From Apium graveolens (lineage: Eukaryota > Streptophyta > Magnoliopsida > Apiales > Apiaceae), in NCBI RefSeq assembly GCF_009905375.1, contig NC_133657.1:62682503-62746502 (forward strand): a stretch of 64,000 nucleotides of DNA, given 5' to 3'. Shown here in pieces: positions 34,116 to 44,549 of this stretch (the stretch's first letter is position 1; each line of letters opens with the position of its first letter). The notes under the pieces are model-generated. The model saw only the letters and a program-made list of their open reading frames with translations. It was not told the DNA's origin and searched no databases. The translations under genes and the position numbers were made by a program.

Positions 34116-34786
34116 GTATATATAACAGGTTTCAAGAGTGAGCATATAATTGGTTAGCAGTATTAACATATGAATATCAGAGTAAAATAGTTATATGTTA
34201 ACAGTTATAGGAATAAAAATATAAAACAGTAACATGTACATCAGTTCGAATCTCTGTCAAAACAAAACAACAGTAAAAGAAACTGGATATCACTGACTAG
34301 CATGCTCTTAATAAAACAACGTAGTTGTGTGTTGTGTAACTACCATAGTCCAATTTTAGCATGCTATTCACATTTATAATTCAATTGTATAAATCACTGT
34401 TTCCGTTACAGGAATCACAAAACCAAATCAAATACGTAATGAATATGTGAAGACAGCTGATCAGGCTATCAACACCAGACGGCTCCAACTACCATCCCAT
34501 TCTTATTCGAGATAGGTACCTTTTCGAAGTTACTTTTCCCCAAAATAGATTTAAAATAGTTAGTTATAACTACAGGGAATACGTAACTTATAACGTTTAT
34601 GTTCCCGTACGAGAATGAAATAACAGTTTGTTCATATATGCTGAACCATAATAGAATGTTCAAGGGTACTTTTCTGGCAACGCTTTAACAGAAACCCTAG
34701 GTAGATTTTACGCTGACTTCAATCCTTGCGAGACTCGACTGGGATCTACAGTAACAAAATACCCAAATTAGTTATATCGACATGCT

Positions 34787-36235
34787 TGTGTTAGGGCTAA
34801 ACACGCGCTAATAATTCACGCAAGTTTACGCTTTCACAAGTAATATAGAATTGTTTCTAGTTCATTCCCACAGAGACTGGCTTTGGTTAACTATGTAATT
34901 TATGCACTTATGCACCGATGATATGGTTATTATCCAATGCGAAGACGATAACAAATTGGGTTTGATTATAACTATGAATTAAACTAATTATTATAACTAA
35001 GAGAGTAAAGAGAGTTGTATATTATATGAGACAAACATGGGATTCTAACTTCATTAAACACTTCATTCAATAGCCTTATTGTTATTAACCTTAGCATGCA
35101 ATAGTGATGACACTAATCAGATAACACGAAACTGCTAAATGCCAACTTTTATTGCACGAGTAACATACTACCAGACATCCACAAAAGAGATAGAAGCTGA
35201 ATAGACACCAATTATATTGAGACCCTATATATCTATAGAATTTGACAACATAAAGGTTTAAGCACAAGTTATCTATCATGATTACACAGGGCAAGTAAGA
35301 TGGTTAAAATTACCTACGAATCATTCATAACAATAACACATGAACCTATACTAGCATGGCAAGTTCTAAATCCTTAAATTCACCATCACTTCATTAAAGA
35401 TTAATACGCTATCTTACAAGTTCGCGACTCTTATAAGACGAATAAGCACAACTAATACTAGGTTATCATACAATCACCACACACTAAGGTATCGAAACAA
35501 TTTAACTAAAGAAATCCATAAATAAATCCGCTAGAACCCCATGATAATGATTAGCCCATAATCGTACTCATCATTAACGTGGGTTCCGATGAAAGCATGG
35601 TATAATAAACGTAGTCTTTATACTTAAATAACAAAACCAAGTACGAAACAAGAGTAAGGTTCACAAATAAGAAAACTAGCATCCAAGTTAAAACTTAGAA
35701 CAAAGATTCACAAATAAAAATAAGATCTTCTTCGTCTTCGTTGAATCGTGCTAACACGGTCTTCTCATGGCTCTCCTTGCGCTCTGGTACGTCTCTCTCT
35801 TTAAAACGTCCTTTATTTGAATATATATAGCAGCCCATGCAAGATAGAATTCCTCCAATCGTACTTAGAATAGAATCAGGATTTTGCAATCCCGACCCGA
35901 TGCGGCCGTGCGCTTGACCAGCATGGGCACGCTGCATTTCTGACAAACTGGCGCGGCCGTGCGCTAGACCAGCGCGGGCGCACCGTACTTCTGGAGAAAA
36001 CTCCTGATTTCTTCTTTTCCTTGCTGCTTCGAGCCGGCTTTCCACGAGCTTTTATTCCAACACCACATGAACACCAAATTAGCACCAAAACAATGCTAAT
36101 TCACCTGATTACCTATATAATGCCTGAAATGTAAAAATACTAGAAAACACGTTAAAACACTTAACAACTTGAGTACAAATGCATCAATTTAAAGCTTAAT
36201 AGAGCATTATAAAGTGTCATAAATGCCACTCAACA
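34787..36235 (-). repeat. 3' LTR of the Athila-like element
   Basis: 1,449 bp, TGTTGAGTGGC (36235) to CCCTAACA (34787) on the minus strand, adjacent to a purine run with TTTGGGGG. It has two copies of a GC-rich unit (35899-35942 and 35950-35994, core GCGGCCGTGCGCTNGACCAG) and a TATA-like GCTATATATATTC at 35819-35831 downstream of them on the minus strand. The other copy of this LTR is outside the visible part. Confidence 0.75.
35819..35994 (-). promoter_or_regulatory. Athila-like LTR promoter: GC-rich repeat pair and TATA box
   Basis: In minus-strand order: two GC-rich units of about 45 bp (35,994 to 35,899), a 67-bp gap, then CTATATATATTC. A related GC-rich array occurs at 38,919-39,024, again upstream of a TATA-like box and then the extra ORF. 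The role is inferred from position. Confidence 0.45.
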
Positions 36236-37414
36236 TACCCCCAAACTTGAATCGATGCTTGTCCTCAAGCATAAACGGACTCAAAGAACAAGAAACAAAA
36301 AATGCATGAATGCAACGATCCCAATAGAATAACTCAACCAATCAACATGCAACATCTCAACTAATGCAGTTACTCGCATAAAGATCAATCAAATCATACA
36401 AATCAACTTACAAACTAGAGACGTGCGTGTGTGCAAATGCTTACAGATATACTATCACAACTAGATCAATAATCATGACTCACTACTCATCAAGGAAATC
36501 GCAAGGTTATAAATAAAATAAAAATCTAACTCAAAATAGCTTATAATACTTCAATTCTTATATTGGAGTTTAATATAGATTCATGCTTTTATTCAAACAA
36601 AACAACACACATATGCTTATTTGATCGTGCAATGAGTGAGGTCCACAAAAGGCTTATACAATAGTACCCATATAGCGAGCGTTAGGTTAGCGGATCCCAG
36701 ACTATAACAGCCTTAGGTCACTAGACACAAAGTCCCCTAAGAACTTAATAACTCGAGTACTAAAGAGCCCACTCGTGATCAATTATACATAACACTTATT
36801 TCTTTTTTTTCTTTTTTTTCTTTTTTTTCAATTTCTGAATGAGTGCATTTCGCTCCATCTCGTTCAACCCTAGACTACTCATATAAATATGAGCCGGCTA
36901 CTAGCCATTTGACATCTAGCCACAATAACTAGCAATGAAATCCAATTTTTCTCCAATTTCTAAAAATCCATGTTATTTTATTATTAAGAAAATATCCTAA
37001 ATTTTAAATATAAACAAGCGATTAAACCTCGACACACAAACAAACCATGATCATGATCTAGCACTTAAGCAACCTAAAAGACTTAGTGAAATACAAGTAT
37101 CTCTAGCATACAAATCAACTTAATACGACTTAACATCTCTAAACACGACATCACTACACTAGCATCAATATCACAAGTCAACTGAAAAAATCATCTAAGG
37201 GATCATGTTATAAAGCTAATGCATGAATTATATGAACAAAACATAAAAACTACAAAAAAAAACTACATGGCAAAATATGCAACCATAGGAACTAAACTAT
37301 CATGAATATGCAAACTATATGCGACTCACACAAAATATTTTCCTTCAACTACTACCCCCAAACTTAAAATATTCACTGTCCTCGGTGAAGGTAATAGTAA
37401 GGAATCAGGAATAC
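36236..37414 (-). other. Athila-like 3' untranslated region with two polypurine-like blocks
   Basis: AT-rich and non-coding. The block ta(c)cccccaaactt lies beside the LTR (36,236-36,251), and a similar one (actacccccaaactt) lies at about 37,350-37,364. Both are followed by tgtcctc within 25 bases. The first is the functional polypurine tract by position. A T-rich run with (T8C) units lies at about 36,800-36,830. Confidence 0.6.
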
Positions 37415-38622
37415 CTAATCAGAATTAGGCTCCTCACCCTTAACGGGTGGAGTGTCAGGTGTTTCCGGAGGTGAATACACGGAATCCTCACCAAAAACTG
37501 GCCACTGGATGTCAACACCGGTGGCTCTGAAAGTTATCCCCAATGCCTGGGTGAGATCATGTGCAAACCTGTTATGGATTTCATGCATCGCATCCATCCT
37601 CCTAACCAGACGCCTATACTGCGTCATGCTCATGTCAGCTCTCATATCAACTCCTTCCTCCTCCTCACGTGCCTGCTGCAATGGCCCAGCTTCATCTCCT
37701 AGCTGAGATCTCCAAGTAGTCCTGTTCGCCTGAGTGGCCCCAACTGCTAGCCTCCCACCAGGTAGGTGGTCAAAAGTATAACCAAGCCCCTTCAGATCGG
37801 GCTTGCCTCCATCCCATTCTTGCATCGTAGCCAAATTAGTGTTGTCAATAGGAGCACTCGGGATCTGCAACTGCTCATGTGCGGGTCAATGAACACCAAC
37901 TGCCACGCATAGCTTTGTCACAATGGACGCATACGGTATAGACCCCGTGGTACTCCCCCTCAAGAACTTCAGAATACCCTGATAAATCACCATCACCAGA
38001 TCCACATAATCGCCCTGAAGAATGCCCCACAACAGTCGTGCACGCTCCACAGTGATCTCATGCACATGAGAAGATGGCATGATGTTAGCACAAATAAACA
38101 CATTACATGCACGGGCAAACCTGTTCATGCTAGAAGCCGGGAACGTAGAATACTCAGTAGTACCCCTCTTGATCTTCTAGTGAGTATTGGGCTGACACAT
38201 TGTAGCAACAATAAGATCCAGATCAAAGTCCTCTGGAGTCTTATCATTCCAAGTGTCCTGCCTGGGCTTCCTCGCAGGCTGCTCAATCACCGTCCTAATA
38301 GCCTCTGTACAGTCCTTCCTCACACCACCGTGAAGCCATTCTTCTCAGCCTTCATATTCACATAGAACTCATTAACAACACTCATGGGTACAACAGCGGG
38401 TGACTCATAAAATGAAACCCATCCCATCTCCAGAATCATCTCCAATAGCTTACCATCCTTCCGCGATGGCAGAAAACCTCGCTCCTTGATGATCGGCTTC
38501 GAGAGAAGCCTCGTATACTCCGCTTCAACCTCGGGAGTAGAGAACCTTGGCCTTACACCACCCACACTAGAAGAATCAGTGGTGATGTTGCTTACTTGTG
38601 TTCTTTGTCTCTTGGGTGCCAT
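37415..38622 (-). pseudogene. Athila-like extra ORF (env-like / plant transposon protein domain), broken
   Basis: Starts at ATG 38622 (MAPKRQRTQVSN) in sense after integrase. The first 100 codons (EYTRLLSKPIIKERGF, LEMGWVSFYESPAVV) look like the conserved plant 'putative transposon protein' domain found in this ORF of Athila elements. A frameshift near 38,320, a stop near 38,175 and another near 37,886 break it. The middle part carries ERARLLWGILQGDYVDL and the last part (37,415-37,870) RRLVRRMDAMHEIHNRF and an acidic tail. No signal peptide or membrane helix is apparent, so an envelope role is not supported here. Confidence 0.7.
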
Positions 38623-39173
38623 TGTACTTGAGTAGAGAGAATAAGAGTTTTGTGTTTGAGAGAAAATTTATGTTTGAGAATTTGTGAAGTGGTGAAGAAA
38701 TTTGTGTATGAGTGTATGTATATATAGGTGGTGAAAAGAGAATTGTATATGGAATAGAAGTGGAATTTGATTATGGGAATAATGGGAGTAATGGGTTTGA
38801 TTTGGAGAGGGAAATTTGGGATGTGGGGGAGTAAAATTCGGTTAAGAATTGATTCTGTAGTAAAAATCCCAATTTTCCCTTTCAAAACTGACTTTTATTT
38901 TTTTTTTTAGTCGGGACCATGGCGCGGCCGCGCGCTACTTCTTCCAAATCGGTGCGGCCACACGCTGGATCAGCGCGGGAATGTCGTGTTTCTATGTTTT
39001 CAGCGCGGGCGCACCAGGCTTCTGAAGTTGGCCCTGAATTTTTCTCTTTTTCTGGTTTTTTTGTGATTTTCTCTTTTCTTCTTGCTTCCTCTACTTACTA
39101 GTGTACCAAAAACTTGGGTTGCCTCCCAAGAAGCTCTTGCTTTACATTGTTAGCTTGACGTGGAAACTCGAGA
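38623..39173 (-). promoter_or_regulatory. Spacer before the Athila extra ORF: GC-rich array and TATA box
   Basis: Between integrase and the extra ORF. The GC-rich units at 38,919-38,937, 38,951-38,993 and 39,001-39,024 share cores with the LTR units (GCGGCC, CAGCGCGGG, GGCGCACC, TTCTG). TATA-like CCTATATATAC lies at 38718-38728 on the minus strand, about 95 bases before the ATG at 38622. The layout repeats that of the LTR. Internal promoter function is inferred. Confidence 0.45.
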
Positions 39174-40520
39174 TCAAACGAACAATAAAACGGCACTAAC
39201 CACCTTGCGGTTTGTCGTGTCACCATAGTAATGCTTCAACCTCTGACCATTTACCTTAAATGTTTGGCCTGAATAAATCTCACAAATCTCCACTGCTCCA
39301 TGTGGAAACACAATTTTGATAACAAACGGCCCTAACCATCTTGACTTCAACTTTCCAGGAAAAAGACGGAGACGAGAGTTGAACAAAAGAACTTGTTACC
39401 CTGGCATAAATGATTTGAGCACTAGACCCTGATCGTGCCACCTCTTGACTTTCTCCTTATATATTTTGTTGTTCTCATAAGTTTGAAGTCGAAACTCGTT
39501 GAGCTCATTTAATTGAAGCATTCTCTTCTTTCCAGCTGCATCCAAATCCAGATTTAATTTCTTCAAAGCCCAATACGATTTATGCTCTAGCTCCACCGGC
39601 AAATGACACCTCTTACCATAAATCAACTGATACGGTGACATCCCTAGCGGAGTCTTGTATGCAGTTCGATACACCCAAACAGCTTCATCAAGCTTTAAAG
39701 ACCAATCTTTTCTCGATGGACACACAACTTTCTCTAAAATGCGCTTGATCTCCTAGTTAGATACCTCGGCTTGACCATTTATCTGCGGATGATAAGCCGT
39801 AGCAATGCGATGATTCATATTATACCTTTGCATCATAGCAGTGAACTTGCGGTTACAGAAATGCGACCCCTCATCACTGATTATGACTCTTGGAGTCCCA
39901 AATCTTGTGAATATCTGCTTGTGAAGAAAATTAAGCACTACCTTGCATCGTTCATTGGAAACGCCTTAACTTCAACCTATTTTGACACATAATCAACCGC
40001 CAACAAGATATACTGGTTATTATAAGATGAGACAAATGGCCCCATGAAGTCAATTCCCCAAACATCGAAGACTTCGACCTCGAGAAGCACATTAAGAGGC
40101 ATCTTATCCCTCTTAGACATATTCCCCACTCGTTGACATCGATCACATTTTAAAATGAACTGATGAGCATCTTTAAACAAAGTTGGCGAAAAGAAACCTG
40201 CTTGAAGAATATGAGATGCTGTCTTTTCTCCACCATAATGTCCTCCATAAGCCGTTGAGTGGAAATTTCGCAAGATCCCCCCCCCCCCGTTTCGCTGTAA
40301 GGAATACATCTCCTGATGATTTGGTCAGCTTCTTGGCGAAAAGAAACGGTTCATCCAACATATACCACTTCACTTCATGTAAAAACTTCTTCCTTTGAGC
40401 GGGAGTCAACTCTAGAGGCATAACGTTACTTACAAGGTAGTTCACAATATCGGCAAACCACGGTTCTTCTGCTTGCACTCCAAATAACTGCTCATCGGGA
40501 AAAGACTCGTTAATCAAAGA
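39174..40520 (-). pseudogene. Athila-like integrase
   Basis: Several frames. The zinc finger (HSTAYGGHYGGEKTAS ... CDRCQ) is at about 40,130-40,265. Catalytic residues: Asp in WGIDFMGPF, Asp in IISDEGSHF, Glu in NGQAEVSN, all present. In-frame stops lie after YVSK, EVSN and SFMPG. A run of 12 C on the plus strand (40,277-40,288) marks the frameshift that separates the N-terminal part (to 40,517) from the rest. The C-terminal domain shows [18 protein letters not shown] and ends before 39,174. Confidence 0.85.
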
Positions 40521-42164
40521 CTTATCTTGTGAAGTAGCAATTGGATCCTCTAAACGTGAGAGATGATCGACGACTTGATTTTTAGTTTATTTCATGTCCT
40601 TGATCTCTAACTCAAACTTCTGAAGTAAAAGAACCCATCGAATCAACCTTGAATTCGAGTCCTTCTTCGAGATGAGATATCGAATTGCTGCGTGATCAGT
40701 GAAAACTGTCACCTTCATCCCAAGTAGATACGATCGAAATTTCTCAAAACCATAGACAATGGCCAAAAGTTCTTTCTCAGTAGTGGTGTAATTCAGTTGA
40801 GCACCATTAAGAGTCTTACTAGCATAGTAGACTACATGAAATATGTTGTTCTTGCGTTGCCCAAGAACTACTCCAACGGCATAGTCGCTTGCATCGCACA
40901 TCATTTCAAATGGTTCAGACCAATCAGGTGTAGTTATGACAAGTGTCGTAATCAAACTCTTCTTTAATGTCTCAAAAGTAGCAAGGCACTCGTCATCAAA
41001 CTTGAAAGGAACGTCTTTCTCTAGCAAATTGCACAACGGCTTCGAAATCTTCGAGAAGTCCTTGATGAAATGCCTATAGAAACCCGTATGACCAAGAAAA
41101 CTGTGAATTCCCTTAACAGATATGGGTGGAGGGAGATTTTCGATCACCCCCACCTTAGCCTTGTTCACCTCAAGCCCCTTGATAGAAACCTTGTGACCAA
41201 GAATGATGCCTTGGCGCACCATAAAATGACATTTCTCCCAATTGAGAACCAAGTTGGTCTCAACGCACATTTTCAGCACTAACCCAAGATTGCGCAAGCA
41301 TTCATCGTAAGAAGTTCCAAAGACCGAGAAATTGTCCATGAACACTTCTACGTTATTTTCAATCATATCATAGAAAATAACTATCATACATCTCTGAAAA
41401 GTGGCTGGCGCTCCACATAGTCCAAAAGAAATTCTTCGGAATGCAAAAGTGCTGAAAGGCCATGTGAATGTAGACTTCTCTTGATCTTCTGAAGCGATAC
41501 AAATCTGATTATATCCCAAATAGCCATCCAGAAGATAATAGTAATCATGCCCAGCCAGTCTACCAAGCATCTGATCAATGAAAGGAAGAGGAAAGTGATC
41601 CTTCCTTGTAGCCTTGTTCAGCTTCCTATAATCCATGCAAACTCTCCACCCCATGACTGTTCATGTAGGATTAAGCTCATTATTCTCATTTACTACCACA
41701 GTGATACCACCTTTCTTTGGCACACACTGAACTGGGCTCACCCATGAATTGTCATAAATAAGATAGATGATCCCTACATCTATCCACTTGAGGATCTCCT
41801 TCGTCACAACCTCTTTCATGATTGGATTTAGCCTTCCCTGTTCCTCAACAGTAGGCTTGCTTCCTTTCTCTAGTAGAATTTTATGCATACAATAAGAAGG
41901 GATGATTCCCTTGATATCTGCTATAGTCCAACCAATTGTCGATTTGAACTCTCTAAGAATTCTTAAAAGTTTCTCCTCATCGGTACCTGAAAGGTCAGAT
42001 GCAATAATAACAGGCAAAGTAGATACATCACCTAAAAATGCATACCTCAAATGTTCATGTAAAGGTTTAAGCTCAAGAGTAGGAGCTTCCTCAATAGATG
42101 ACTTGAGGCATTTTGGAGAACTTTTCAACTCCTCCAATCCAAGAGATTCAAAAGGCATATCCAT
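40521..42164 (-). pseudogene. Athila-like reverse transcriptase and RNase H
   Basis: [53 protein letters not shown]. The active site reads [10 protein letters not shown]: the second catalytic Asp is Asn (AAT at 41331-41333). RNase [40 protein letters not shown] with acidic residues kept, then a stop after EIKDMK and VVDHLSRLE in the same frame. In-frame stops lie also near 41,661 (TGA before TVMGWRV, probably CGA to TGA). Without the second Asp the enzyme could not polymerise. Confidence 0.87.
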
Positions 42165-42998
42165 CTTTCACTTCCAGGGAGAAGCATTCAAATATTGTAA
42201 GTGCTCATCACCCTCGTCATCTTCGCTATCAGAATTCCCCAATAAGGCCTTCTCTAAGGCATCAGACCTTAGCAAATGATCGAGTTCCGAATTAACCACA
42301 ATATCGACCATTTCCACCTTAAAACACTCCTCATTTTTGGTAGGGAATTTCATGGCATTGAACACATTAAAAGTCACATCCTGATTCATCATTCGCATGG
42401 CAAGATCACCTTTCTGCACATCTATCAAGGTTCGTCCAGTAGCCAAGAAAGGTCTTCCCAGGATTATGGGAATTTTCTTATCCTCCTCGAAATCAAGAAT
42501 TATAAAATTAGCAGGGAAATTGAGTTTATCCACCTTGACCAAGACATCCTCCACAATACCTCGCGGATATATAATAAAATGATCGGCCAACTGCAAAGTC
42601 ATGTATGTGGGCTTTGGATCAGACAAGTCCAACTTTTTGAAGATTGACAATGGCATTAGATTGATGCTAGCTCCCAGGTCACATAGACACTTATCAAATG
42701 ACACATTTCCAATGGTGTAAGGAATAGTAAAGCTTCTAGGATCTTTAAGCTTCGAAGGCAATTTTTGTTGCAGCACAGCACCGCATTCCTCTGTGAGAGC
42801 AACAGTCTCTAAGTCATCAAGTTTCACCTTCCTAGAGTAAATACCTTTCATGAACTTCGCGTAACTAGGCATTTGCTCAAGAGCTTCAGTGAAAGGTATG
42901 TTGATGTGAAGTTTCTTGAACACCTCCAGAAACTTCGCAAACTGTTTATCCAGTTTCTTCTTCTGCAGCCTCTTAGGAAAAGGAAGTGGAGGATAGAT
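42165..42998 (-). pseudogene. Athila-like protease region
   Basis: An open stretch of about 250 codons: QMPSYAKFMKGIYSRKVKL, then CDLGASINLMPLSIFKKL (aspartic protease active site, Asp present), then IILGRPFLATGRTLIDV. It ends at TGA 42168-42170; the next Met (42164) continues the same frame into RT, so this is another nonsense codon. Confidence 0.82.
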
Positions 42999-44549
42999 CT
43001 ATTTCTTCCATGTATTACCCTCAGGAGGAGTGTGCTCAGCAGTAGTCTTCCTTGGTTCCACTTCGGCTTCCTTCTGCACTTCTTCTTCATCAGCCTCCAC
43101 TTCAGAATCTAGAGTCTTAGCTTCCTCAAGATTCACAACCTTACCAGACCTCAATGTGATTGCTTTAACATGCTCCTGAGCTTCCTTTTTGCCTGGCACT
43201 TCAGTATCACTCAAAAGCGTGCCAAGTTGATGATTTAGTAACGCATTATCAATTTGCCCAATATGATTCTCCAAGGTCTTGATAGAGACAGCTTGGCTCT
43301 TGCACATTAGTCTCAACTCCTCCAATTCAGATTTTTCATTAGCTTGAGGTAACTGCTGAAGTTGAAGTTGTTGCTTCGGGGCATATTGCGGTTGCTGAAA
43401 ACCAGGAGGGTTATATTACCTTGCTGTATATGGATGATAAAATGGTTGCACCGCATTCTGATTGTTGCTCCAGCTGAAGTTAGGATGATTGCGGTTATTC
43501 GGATGATAAGTGGCTGGAGCTTGTTGTTGTGATCTCTGAAAGTTGCTCACACATTGAGCTGATTCGCTAGAAATAGCATACTGCTCAGTTTCATGTGCCC
43601 CCGCACAAATCTCACACACACTAGTGATCTGGTTAACTCCATAATTAGCCAAAGTGTCCACCTTCATCGTTAAAGCCTTAAGTTGGGCAGTTATAGCAGT
43701 TGCTGCATCCAACTCCAAAATTCCTGCTACTTTTCCCTGAGTCAGTCTCTGGGAAGGATTATGGTATTCATTAGCAGCTATTAGTTCAATTACTTCATAT
43801 GCTACATCGTAGCTCTTAGCCCACAAGGCTCCTCATGATGCTGCATCGAGCATGGGTCTAGATATAGCACCTAATCCATTGTAGAAACAATTTATAATCA
43901 TCCAGTCAGGCATGTCGTGGTGTGGGCACTTCCTTAGCATCTCCTTATATCGATCCCAAGTCTCACACAGAGATTCTCCAGTTTGCTAAGCAAACTGAGT
44001 AAGAGCATTCCTGATTGCAGCAGCCTTTGCCATAGGAAAGAATTTAGTGAGAAACTTTTGAGCCAGATCTTCCCAAGTGGTGATAGACCCTGGTGATAGA
44101 GAGTGTAACCAGCACTTTGCCTTGTCCCTCAGAGAGAATGGGAAGAGTCTCAACTTGATAGCATCTTCAGTCACACCATTGAACTTGAAAGTATCGCAGA
44201 TCTTGATGAAATCCCTGATGTGCATGTTGGCGTCTTCAGTAGGAGAACCCTCAAACTAAACTGAGTTCTGTATCATCTAAATCGTGCTTGACTTGATCTC
44301 AAAATTATTAGCCGATATGGCTGGTCTGATGATGCTCGACTGAATGTCATTGATCTTAGGCCGAGAGTAGTCCATCAAGGCCTAAGGATTTTCTGCTTGA
44401 TCTTCCATCACTACTAAAATTGGTTCCTCGACTTACTCTTCTTCTTCTAACTTTTCTTCTTCTTCAAAAACTTCCCTTCGAACCACTACAACTTCTTCCT
44501 CGGCTTTATCCAGAGTCCTCTTACGAGACCGCGAACGCGTATGCATACA
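42999..44549 (-). pseudogene. Athila-like gag, truncated at its start region and full of stops
   Basis: Capsid: FIKICDTFKFNGVTEDAIKLRLFPFSLRDKAKCW, then SITTWEDLAQKFLTKFFP (43,986-44,225). Downstream are a zinc-like region (VCEICAGAHETEQ) and an acidic linker with ITLRSGK (42,999-43,325). Upstream of 44,225 at least four stops interrupt the leader part (around 44,262, 44,280, 44,385 and 44,430), and the sequence ends at 44,549 where a Ty3 LTR has inserted. Confidence 0.8.

Larger units (their letters stand above)
23477..34786 (-). mobile_element. Chromovirus-like (Tekay-type) Ty3/gypsy element, interrupted
   Basis: On the minus strand: 5' LTR (from 34,786 leftwards, itself split), primer site at 31,900, an upstream ORF, gag with poly-Gln, two zinc knuckles, protease, RT, RNase H, integrase with a chromodomain-like tail, polypurine tract and 3' LTR (23,477-26,177). 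The order and C-terminal chromodomain-like segment fit a chromovirus. The 5' LTR carries a solo copia LTR and is cut by the Athila-like element at 34,787. The pol catalytic motifs I can see are intact, but stops and shifts break every gene. Confidence 0.82.
31914..34786 (-). repeat. 5' LTR of the chromovirus-like element, split and cut
   Basis: Plus-strand start TGTCACAGGCTCAACCCCGG. Matches the 3' LTR up to the TA repeat (32,215), is interrupted by a solo LTR (32,294-34,115), resumes at about 34,117 (tatatataacagg) and stops at 34,786 (acatgcttg), where the Athila-like element begins. The portion matching 24,690-26,177 must lie beyond that element. Compared with the 3' LTR it lacks about 255 bp (around 24,160-24,412), including the left arm of the 12-bp inverted repeat; the junction is near 34,498. 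Confidence 0.8.
34787..44549 (-). mobile_element. Athila-like Ty3/gypsy retrotransposon, degraded and interrupted
   Basis: On the minus strand: gag, protease, RT, RNase H, integrase, spacer, a sense env-like ORF, polypurine tract and 3' LTR (34,787-36,235). The protease (CDLGASINLMPLSIF), the FMDx-type RT active site and the plant-transposon-like extra ORF are Athila features. The 5' LTR is not next to gag, because a plus-strand Ty3 LTR starts at 44,550 inside the gag leader. The element inserted in the 5' LTR of the chromovirus-like element. Every gene has stops, and RT has lost a catalytic Asp. Confidence 0.83.
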
